12,815 nucleotides of DNA from a bacterium (GTDB lineage: Bacteria; SM23-31; JAUVVT01), in assembly GCA_030616165.1 (NCBI GenBank), contig JAUWXV010000094.1, positions 1 through 12,815 of the forward strand. The letters are read 5' to 3'. A model generated the notes under the pieces. The model searched no databases, was not told the origin of the DNA, and saw only the letters and a list, made by a program, of their open reading frames with translations. Positions within the stretch are counted from its first letter, which is position 1; the number at the start of each line of letters is the position of its first letter. The translations under genes and the position numbers were made by a program. Of the stretch, positions 1 through 6,361 are shown in pieces.

Positions 1-16
1 GTAAACCAAAATGTTC

Positions 17-45
17 TTGACTTCTCATCATTAAATTGTTATATT
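17..45 (+). promoter_or_regulatory. Candidate sigma70-type promoter
   Basis: TTGACT at 17-22 and TATATT at 40-45 are separated by exactly 17 bases, each one mismatch from the consensus hexamers. No gene follows for almost 600 bases, so if it is used it would make a non-coding RNA or a very long pyrE leader. Chance matches are common in DNA this rich in A and T. Confidence 0.3.
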
Positions 46-212
46 ATTACATAACACAAAATAAAAATATTATATTATATACTAACACAAATAATTTTTT
101 AGAGACCGCTGAAAAATTATTATAAAATATTACTTCCAACAGGATTTGATTTAAATTTTACTGTGGTTTATGAATCTAATCAAATACTTGTTATATAAAA
201 TCTTATATGTAG

Positions 213-233
213 GGACAGAACAGTGTTCTGTCC
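213..233. repeat. 21-base palindromic element, REP-like
   Basis: Arms GGACAGAACA (213-222) and TGTTCTGTCC (224-233) are perfect inverted copies around one central G, preceded by TAG and followed by seven A residues. As RNA it would form a strong short hairpin. On neither strand is it followed by a T run, so it is not an intrinsic terminator. The GTAGGGAC...GTCC form resembles small palindromic interspersed repeats seen between genes in many environmental bacterial genomes. That resemblance is my inference; there is no second copy in this window. Confidence 0.5.
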
Positions 234-441
234 AAAAAAATAAACGAAAGACTCACTTAAAATGTACTTTATTCCCGTTTTTCAGCTAACTCTTTAAATG
301 AAAAATAAAATATTGAATCAATAAAATGAACAATAACAATTTATTAAATACAATCAATGAAATCTATTGCCAAAAAAAATGCCCTTTTTTTCGAATAAAT
401 ATTACCTTTAACCATTGAATTTAAATAAGTTAACCCTGGCA

Positions 442-504
442 CAAAATTCCCATAAACTCACCTATTTGGGAAAAATGGGAATTTTGACACTTTTTTCCCA
501 TTTT
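442..504 (+). promoter_or_regulatory. Competing hairpins upstream of pyrE (possible attenuator)
   Basis: A 12-base arm at 442-453 (CAAAATTCCCAT) is perfectly complementary to 475-486 (ATGGGAATTTTG), with a 21-base loop. Four bases later comes a T6 run (491-496), so this fold is terminator-like. The same central segment (472-481) can pair instead with TTCCCATTTT at 495-504. The two folds exclude each other, which is the architecture of an attenuator or antiterminator. It lies about 130 bases before pyrE, a gene often controlled by attenuation. No known riboswitch or PyrR-binding consensus was recognised, and low sequence complexity may exaggerate the pairing. Confidence 0.35.
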
Positions 505-633
505 AACAACAGCAGATGTATTTTATCAAAAATTACAGAAAAACCCAACAAATTAATTGATTTTAATTGAAAATTTAATTAACTTCTATAAATTCAAAAA
601 TAATTAATCAACGACTAAAAAAACATACTTTTT

Positions 634-1215
634 ATGGACGAGATTCAACAATATCGGGAAAAACTTTTTAAACTACTTGCAGAGAGGTCACTTTCATTTG
701 GTCATTTTGTCTTGACCTCCGGGAGAGTGAGTGACCATTACTTTGATTGCAAAAAGGTTACAAGAAACTCCGAGGGAAAATTTCTTGTAGGAAATGTGTG
801 TTTCTATGAGATATTAAAATTTGACCCAACAATTGACGGGATTGGAGGTCTAACTATGGGGGCAGACCCTATATGTGATGCTGTTAGCCTGATCAGTTAT
901 ATGAAAAAACATCCGATTGAATCTATTATTGTTAGAAAAGAACCTAAATCTCACGGAACGAAAAAAGATATAGAAGGAAACATTGAAGAAGTTTCAAAAA
1001 TTATGGTAGTGGATGATGTAATTACTACTGGAGGCTCAACCCTAAAGGCAATTGAGGTCATTTCAAACTATCCAAACGTTCAGATTGTTGGAGCAATGGT
1101 TTTAGTTGATAGAGAAGAAGGAGGAAGAGAAAACATTACGAATAAGGGATTCAAAGTTATATCTATATTTAAAGAAAGTGAATTGATTGATTATTCAAAA
1201 AGTACAAAATCTTAA
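634..1215 (+). CDS. pyrE: Orotate phosphoribosyltransferase
   Basis: This enzyme joins orotate to PRPP to make orotidine 5'-phosphate, the fifth step of de novo UMP synthesis in the cytoplasm. The 193-residue length is slightly short for the family (usually about 180-215). Visible signatures in order are the N-terminal LTSGRVSDHYFD segment (27-38), the catalytic-loop motif RKEPKSHG (101-108) with the Lys and His expected to act on PRPP, the PRPP-binding motif VVDDVITTGGST (125-136) with the Asp pair D127/D128, and VDREEGG (158-164). The ATG is the only sensible start because the next in-frame Met is at residue 75, beyond the substrate segment. No Shine-Dalgarno sequence precedes it. fliN follows after 71 bases on the same strand. 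No other pyrimidine gene is present. The possible attenuator at 442-504 could control it. Confidence 0.95.
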   Translation: MDEIQQYREKLFKLLAERSLSFGHFVLTSGRVSDHYFDCKKVTRNSEGKFLVGNVCFYEILKFDPTIDGIGGLTMGADPICDAVSLISYMKKHPIESIIVRKEPKSHGTKKDIEGNIEEVSKIMVVDDVITTGGSTLKAIEVISNYPNVQIVGAMVLVDREEGGRENITNKGFKVISIFKESELIDYSKSTKS

Positions 1216-1286
1216 ACTTTTATTTTATCAAATATCAAGAATTTAGAATCTTTTGACGATAGATAATATAAAAGGAGAATCAATAT

Positions 1287-1610
1287 ATGCCAGAGTATGA
1301 TAGTGTAAAGTTCGAAAATTTAGACAGTGAAAAAAATGAATCCCCAAGAGATAATACTACGAACATGCTTGGCGATATTTATCTTCCCGTATCTATTGAA
1401 CTTGCAAGAACACGCCTTTTAATTGGAGAGGTAATGGAGCTTGAAATAGGGGCAATTATTGAATTTGATAAATTGGCTGGCGAAACTGTTGACCTGTTAG
1501 TAAATGATAAAAAATTTGCCGAAGGGGAGGTTGTTGTAATTGATGAACACTTTGGTATTAGAATCACAAACCTTGTTTCAACAATCGATGTTGAACTCGA
1601 AACAAGATAA
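1287..1610 (+). CDS. fliN: FliN-type flagellar motor switch protein (SpoA domain)
   Basis: FliN forms part of the cytoplasmic C-ring of the flagellar motor, where it works with FliM and FliG in switching and export. This 107-residue protein has a polar, probably disordered N-terminus (1-27) and then one SpoA domain (about 28-100). Family hallmarks are LPVSIELARTRLLIGEVM (33-50), the IGAIIEFDKLAGETVDLLV stretch (54-72), and GEVVVIDEHFGIRIT (80-94), which matches the usual GEVVVVDxxFGxRI ending. AAGGAG at 1272-1277 sits nine bases before the ATG. It lies behind pyrE rather than in a flagellar cluster, and an intrinsic terminator follows 30 bases after the stop. The related type III secretion SpoA proteins are an alternative, but length and motifs favour FliN. 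Confidence 0.88.
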   Translation: MPEYDSVKFENLDSEKNESPRDNTTNMLGDIYLPVSIELARTRLLIGEVMELEIGAIIEFDKLAGETVDLLVNDKKFAEGEVVVIDEHFGIRITNLVSTIDVELETR

Positions 1611-1640
1611 ACCCATTTTTTGTAAATATATGTAAAATAG

Positions 1641-1665
1641 GGATATGCAAATATCCTTTTTTTTT
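1641..1665 (+). terminator. Intrinsic terminator after fliN
   Basis: GGATAT (1641-1646), a GCAA tetraloop of the stable GNRA type, and ATATCC (1651-1656) form a six-pair stem that weaker A-T and G-T pairs can extend outward. Nine T residues follow directly (1657-1665). It ends the pyrE-fliN transcript. In the opposite direction, for fxsA, the stem is not followed by a clean T run, so it is mainly one-directional. Confidence 0.8.
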
Positions 1666-1679
1666 ATTATCAAGCAAAC

Positions 1680-2087
1680 CTAATATTCAAAGTCATCATT
1701 AATCTCGATATACACATTATTTGATTGTATCCAGTTATTAAATTTGTTCTTCAAATATCTTTTTATAAAATTTCTGCTTTTAGGGTAAAGGAGCAGAAAG
1801 CCAGCCAAATCGGTCAATATTCCAGGTGTAATCAAAAATCCCCCCGCTAATATTATTAAAAAACCATCTATCAATTCCTCAGAAGGCATAATTCCAATTT
1901 TTAGGTTTTCTTTAATCTTATAAATAGTCATTAATCCCTGACGTTTTGTGAGATAAGCCCCAACAATCCCAGTAATAATAATGAGTAAGATTGTTGGAAG
2001 GGTTCCGATTCCTCTTCCTATATCTATAAGTATCCATATCTCAATAATAGGAACTGTCACAAAAAGAATTAGCAATTTAAAAAACAT
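1680..2087 (-). CDS. fxsA: FxsA-family inner membrane protein
   Basis: This small 135-residue integral membrane protein belongs to the FxsA family, named for the Escherichia coli protein that relieves exclusion of phage T7 by the F plasmid. Its cellular role is otherwise poorly known. Hydrophobic segments lie at about 4-26, 30-48 and 75-101. Family marks are PIIEIWILIDIGRGIGTLPT (13-32), the Gly-Ala-Tyr-Leu-Thr stretch near 43-47 followed by RQG, and LITPGILTDLAGFLLLYP (85-102), close to the conserved PGxxTDxxGxxLL(I/Y)P signature. The tail is charged and ends in an acidic DDFEY. The start lies 31 bases after the recJ stop, so the two genes probably share a transcript. No clear ribosome binding site is visible. 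Confidence 0.88.
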   Translation of the reverse strand: MFFKLLILFVTVPIIEIWILIDIGRGIGTLPTILLIIITGIVGAYLTKRQGLMTIYKIKENLKIGIMPSEELIDGFLIILAGGFLITPGILTDLAGFLLLYPKSRNFIKRYLKNKFNNWIQSNNVYIEINDDFEY

Positions 2088-2118
2088 ATTATTTGAAGAT
2101 AATTTATGAATGCAATGA

Positions 2119-3816
2119 TTATTTTAAATCTTTAACCTTTAGTTGTATAGATTTTTTCCCACACCAATAGTTTTCATCGATATGAAAAGCCATATCCAGA
2201 TTTTTAGCACCCGGTTCAAGGCGATATTTAAGATTACCCATACCAAATCCTATAACATCGAAAATAACATAATGGTCTCTTACTTTAAACTTGAGATGAT
2301 TATTTTTCAGTACTTTAGGGTCATCGACAACCTGGAGATTTCTCGCAACAAAAAGTGGTTTTTCATTTTCAGGTCCATAAGGTTCAAAGTATTTTAACAT
2401 TCTCACGATTTCTTCGTTTATATCATCAAGAACAATATATCCGTCTATCTTAAGTTTTGGCACCAGAGTATCGTATGATAATTTTTTACTCACAATCTCC
2501 TCAAAAAGATATATAAATTTATCTATATTTTCTTCCTTAATAGTAAGACCGGCAGCAAGTTTATGACCGCCAAATTCAACCATAATTTCAGAGCACTCCT
2601 TTAACGCTGAATAGATGTCAAACTCAGGAATAGAACGCGCTGAACCCTTCCCAATCCCATCACTAATAGATATCATTACTGTTGGTCTGTAAAATCTTTC
2701 TACTATCCTTGAGGCACATATTCCAATAACACCGAGGTGCCAGTTTTCCTTAGCAAGTACAATGGTATAATCACTTTTAGGGTCGAACCTTTCTTCCACA
2801 AGTTCCAAGGCATCTTTCAGGATATTTTCATCTATGATTTTTCTTTTCCTATTCTGGTTTTCTAAAATATTAGCAATACTCAAAGCCTCATTTATATCAT
2901 CAGTAATAAGGAGTTGGACACCTTTTTCAGCGCTTCCGATTCTTCCACCAGCATTTATTCTGGGAGCAATTCCAAAAATGATATTCCAATTTGTAATTTC
3001 AGTATTAGTCATCCCAGCAGTTTCAAGAAGGGCCATTACACCAAGTGAGGGGTCAGACTTAATCTTCTCAAGACCTTTCTTAACAATAAAGCGGTTTTCT
3101 CCCAGAAGAGGAACAACATCAGCAGCAGTTCCGATAGCCACAATATCAATAAACTTCAGTGCATCTGCAGGGTCGGAACCAGCTTTTTCTATAATACCCT
3201 GAATCAATTTGAACACAACTCCGACTCCTGCAAGTTCTTTAAATGGATAATTGTCATCTCTTTGTTTTGGATTCAGAATAGAAAGAGCTCCTGGTAATTC
3301 ATCTAAAGGTTCATGATGGTCACAGATTATAAAATCTATTTTGTTTTCTTTTGCGAATGAAATTTCTTTATGATTAGTTATTCCACAGTCAACTGAAATC
3401 ATCAGACTCGCACCTCTATTTATACCTTCTTTTATGCCATTTATAGAAAGTCCATAACCCTCTTTTATTCTCTCCGGTATATAAAATGATACTTCACCTC
3501 CCATCTCTTTTAGTAGAATATAAAGTATAGCAGTTGCAGTAACTCCATCAACGTCATAATCACCATAAATGATGATTTTTTCTTTGCTTTTGACCGCCGT
3601 TAAAATTCTATCCACTGCCTCACCCATCCCCTTCATAAGAAATGGGTCATGCATAGAATCGGCAGAGGGCTTTAAAAATGCAACAGCCTCTTGATAGGTA
3701 TCTACATCCCTGCTTAATAGTATATTAGCAATGATCTCAGGTACCTGAAGCTCCTCTGCAAACATTTTCGATATTTTAGTATCAATATTTTTCCTGAATA
3801 CCCATTGAGAATCCAT
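2119..3816 (-). CDS. recJ: Single-stranded-DNA-specific exonuclease RecJ
   Basis: RecJ degrades single-stranded DNA 5' to 3' in recombinational and mismatch repair. Residues are counted from a possible TTG start at 3822; the ATG at 3816 (residue 3) is preferred because neither has a Shine-Dalgarno sequence. DHH-phosphoesterase metal motifs are YGDYDVDGVTATAIL (86-100, with D88, D90 and D92), SVDCGITNH (143-151), and CDHHEP (167-172). GTAADVVPL (231-239) and APRINAGGRIGSAEKG (286-301) follow. The DHHA1 part carries GGHKLAAGL (418-426), and the C-terminal OB-fold region begins with PYGPENEKP (481-489). All catalytic motifs are intact and the 565-567 residue length is normal. It is upstream of fxsA and divergent from the M14 operon. 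Confidence 0.96.
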   Translation of the reverse strand: MDSQWVFRKNIDTKISKMFAEELQVPEIIANILLSRDVDTYQEAVAFLKPSADSMHDPFLMKGMGEAVDRILTAVKSKEKIIIYGDYDVDGVTATAILYILLKEMGGEVSFYIPERIKEGYGLSINGIKEGINRGASLMISVDCGITNHKEISFAKENKIDFIICDHHEPLDELPGALSILNPKQRDDNYPFKELAGVGVVFKLIQGIIEKAGSDPADALKFIDIVAIGTAADVVPLLGENRFIVKKGLEKIKSDPSLGVMALLETAGMTNTEITNWNIIFGIAPRINAGGRIGSAEKGVQLLITDDINEALSIANILENQNRKRKIIDENILKDALELVEERFDPKSDYTIVLAKENWHLGVIGICASRIVERFYRPTVMISISDGIGKGSARSIPEFDIYSALKECSEIMVEFGGHKLAAGLTIKEENIDKFIYLFEEIVSKKLSYDTLVPKLKIDGYIVLDDINEEIVRMLKYFEPYGPENEKPLFVARNLQVVDDPKVLKNNHLKFKVRDHYVIFDVIGFGMGNLKYRLEPGAKNLDMAFHIDENYWCGKKSIQLKVKDLK

Positions 3817-4408
3817 ATTCAAATAATCTTTTTGATAATAAACAAATTATTTACAGAAACACCAGTAAAGAAGGTTTTTATGTATATTTATGTTTAAATT
3901 TAATAAAATTAGTTATTGAAATCAATTTAATTTTAATTTTCTTCGAAATAACTCCATTTTTGAAAGACTGCAATAATAGTGACAGAGATATTGCTTCATC
4001 CCGAATACTCATGTATTTTCTATGCATGATTAAATTTATTAAATTTAATATAAGAAAATCATAAATATTAAAAAAGCAATTAATAAAAGACTGATGATAT
4101 ATGGCGATATTATTTGTTTTTAATAATATTAAAATACTGAATATAAAAATAAATATTTCATGGTAAAGGAGAATTGAGTCTTACATCTTCCCAGAACACT
4201 TTCTCATTCGTTTTATTTAGATGGATTACCATTCAATTGTGATAAATTTCACGATAAAATCAACTAAAAATTTGCAAATAAATGATAAAATATTTTGCAT
4301 TCTACCAGATATATTTGTATATTAAATAAAATACATTCCTTATATTGCCATTCTTTCTCGTAAAAAACCATTGATCATACTTCAATAAACTAATTTTAGG
4401 AGGTAAAA
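3817..4408. other. Divergent AT-rich intergenic region between recJ and the M14 operon
   Basis: This 592-base spacer must hold the promoters of both recJ (leftward) and the M14 operon (rightward). No credible gene was found. An A/T-only palindrome occurs at 4118-4134 and is probably compositional. A purine-rich AAAGGAG near 4165-4171 has a TTG two bases beyond it that opens only 22 codons, which is not convincing. One promoter-like pair at 4295-4323 is listed separately. Confidence 0.55.
4295..4323 (+). promoter_or_regulatory. Candidate promoter of the M14-M14-ThuA operon
   Basis: TTGCAT (4295-4300) and TATATT (4318-4323) are spaced by 17 bases and would start RNA about 80 bases before the GTG of the first M14 gene. 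The -10 hexamer is one base from consensus and the -35 is poor. The surrounding sequence is very A/T-rich, so this is only a reasonable candidate. Confidence 0.25.
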
Positions 4409-6298
4409 GTGTATAATGTCTTGAAGTTTTTTCATTTTCGGCGATTTGGAGTTACTTCTCTCACAGTTTTCTGTACTTTTCTCCTTTTTGTCTCGACGGT
4501 AGCTGCCCAGGATTTCTCTAAGTATCATACGTATGATGAACTAACCAGAGTGCTGAGGCTCATAGTAAATGACCACAAAAATATCGCCAAATTAGAATCG
4601 ATAGGCAAAACGCTTGAGGGACGTGATATCTGGCTGGTGGAGATTGCCAATCCAAAAGATGTTCCGGTAGAGCAGCGTCCGGCACTGTTTATCGGTGCTA
4701 ATTTTGAAGGAGATCACCTGATTGGCAGTGAAATTGCGCTTTATATTGTAGATTATCTGCTGAAAAATTACAATTCCAGTTCAGAGGTTAAGGAAAAAAT
4801 TGACAATCATGTATTTTACATTGTTCCACGCGTTAATCCAGACGCGGCTGAAATGTTTTTTGCGAACGTGAAAATCGGCCGAAAAACAAACACAAGACCA
4901 TATGATGGAGACAATGACGGGAGGATGGATGAAGATGGGCCAGAGGATTTGAATAAAGACGGCTGTGTTACGGTTATGCGTGCCAGGGATACTGAAGGGG
5001 AATATATGATTAATCCCGGAGAACCGCGGCTAATGAAGAAAGCTGACCCAAAGAAGGGTGAAACCGGCATTTATAAGCTGTACCGGGAAGGTATCGATAA
5101 CGATAAAGACGGTTTTATAAACGAGGATCCACCCGGCGGCATCGATATAAACCGAAACTTTCAGCATGAATATCCATACTACAATCCGGATGCCGGCTGG
5201 CATATGATAAGCGAACTTGAATCGCGCGCGATTATTGGCTGGATAATCGCACACCGCAACGTAGCGATTATACTCACCTTTGGAGAAAGCGATAACTTAA
5301 TCACTGCACCAAACTCCCGAGGACAGCTTGGTCCTGCAAAGGAAATCGACCTGTTTAAATTTGCAGATGCGAGTAATGATGGTGCCAGTGAAGTTGGAAT
5401 ATTCCCGACAGGACGCAGAGTATCAGGTTTTAGGGGTCCCAGGAGTCAGCCAACTCAACAGCAGCAACCACCATCAAGGGGTCGTCCTTCCAGAGGCCCT
5501 GCTACGACAGTTGACACGACTGACATCGAATATTTTAGTACAATCAGTAAAAAATATGTTGAACTTACTGGCATCAAAAATCAGCCGGTAGTGCGGAAAC
5601 CACAGGGTGCCTTCTTCCAGTACGGATATTATCAATTCGGCGTACCTTCTTTTTCAACCCCCGGATGGGGTATTCCCAGTTTAGCATCGGACAGTCTGCA
5701 GGGGCGACAGAGCCAGCGTGGCGCTGGCAGTCTCAGACCATCCGGCAGGGGACAGACTGCCGATATCGATAGCCTGTTGCTGAAATGGATGGACAGCGAG
5801 GGCGTCGATGGATTTGCAAACTGGACTAAATACAACCATCCCGAACTTGGCGAAGTGGAAATAGGCGGATTTAAACCTTATGCGGTAACCAATCCCCCTG
5901 CCGAGAAAATTGCTTCTCTCGGCGCTTCTCACGCTGGATTTGCTGTGTACTTGAGTACACTCTTCCCGCAGGTGAAAATTGCGAAAACTGAAGTTACTAA
6001 CCACAGCGGCGGCATATTCCGTATCAAGGCTGAGGTTGAAAACACAGGATTTTTACCAACAGCACTTGCTCACGGTGTTCATTCACGTTCCGTGAAACCG
6101 ACAATGGTGCAGCTCGGTATTGAGCCCGAAGCAGTCATTTCTGGCAATAATAAGACAAGTTTCTTCCAGGCACTTGCCGGTTCAGGAAAACGTCAGAAAT
6201 ACGAATGGCTTATAAAAGGAAAACGCGGTGCCAGAATTGAACTCAAGGTCGTCTCGCAAAAGGGAGGGTCTGACAAAACTACGATAACTCTGAAATAG
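4409..6298 (+). CDS. Secreted M14 carboxypeptidase-like protein, predicted inactive
   Basis: The start is GTG, five bases after AGGAGG (4398-4403). A signal peptide covers about 1-33 (hydrophobic core 15-31, probable cut after VAA). The M14 zinc-carboxypeptidase-like domain spans about 38-430, and a conserved HPELGEVEIGG motif (477-487) and a beta-rich C-terminal domain (about 521-629) follow. VFYIVPRVNPD (135-145) and the substrate-binding INRNF (247-251) are kept. Compared with the paralogue downstream, the HxxE zinc motif reads E100-G-D-H103, the third zinc His is G292 (next residue E293) and the catalytic Glu is P418, so ordinary peptidase activity is unlikely. Three DxDxDG-like loops (166-171, 180-185, 230-235) may bind calcium. 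Two disordered Q/P/R/S/G-rich inserts lie at about 336-368 and 430-450. It may bind peptides, glycans or its active neighbour; this is inference. Confidence 0.85.
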   Translation: MYNVLKFFHFRRFGVTSLTVFCTFLLFVSTVAAQDFSKYHTYDELTRVLRLIVNDHKNIAKLESIGKTLEGRDIWLVEIANPKDVPVEQRPALFIGANFEGDHLIGSEIALYIVDYLLKNYNSSSEVKEKIDNHVFYIVPRVNPDAAEMFFANVKIGRKTNTRPYDGDNDGRMDEDGPEDLNKDGCVTVMRARDTEGEYMINPGEPRLMKKADPKKGETGIYKLYREGIDNDKDGFINEDPPGGIDINRNFQHEYPYYNPDAGWHMISELESRAIIGWIIAHRNVAIILTFGESDNLITAPNSRGQLGPAKEIDLFKFADASNDGASEVGIFPTGRRVSGFRGPRSQPTQQQQPPSRGRPSRGPATTVDTTDIEYFSTISKKYVELTGIKNQPVVRKPQGAFFQYGYYQFGVPSFSTPGWGIPSLASDSLQGRQSQRGAGSLRPSGRGQTADIDSLLLKWMDSEGVDGFANWTKYNHPELGEVEIGGFKPYAVTNPPAEKIASLGASHAGFAVYLSTLFPQVKIAKTEVTNHSGGIFRIKAEVENTGFLPTALAHGVHSRSVKPTMVQLGIEPEAVISGNNKTSFFQALAGSGKRQKYEWLIKGKRGARIELKVVSQKGGSDKTTITLK

Positions 6299-6361
6299 GT
6301 GTTTAAAAAATAAGTTTGTCAAACAATATAAATTCAATAAAAATGTGGAGGAATATTACCG

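Larger units (their letters stand above)
1..633. other. AT-rich non-coding region upstream of pyrE
   Basis: No convincing open reading frame is seen on either strand. The stretch holds a promoter-like pair near its left edge, a perfect palindrome at 213-233 and mutually exclusive hairpins at 442-504, each listed separately. The last 60 bases before pyrE are almost pure A/T and have no Shine-Dalgarno sequence. Whether this is a long pyrE leader, an untranslated RNA or plain spacer cannot be decided from the sequence alone. Confidence 0.6.

Noticed and set aside
437-453. TGGCAC resembling a sigma54 -24 element upstream of pyrE
   Set aside because: The required TTGC-type -12 element at the right spacing is missing (TTCCC at the wrong distance).
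2834-3202. Plus-strand 122-codon hydrophobic frame within recJ
   Set aside because: It is antisense to the conserved RecJ core; hydrophobicity arises from reading the complement of charged codons.
4118-4134. TTTTAATA/TATTAAAA palindrome
   Set aside because: Made only of A and T in an A/T-rich spacer, so likely chance.
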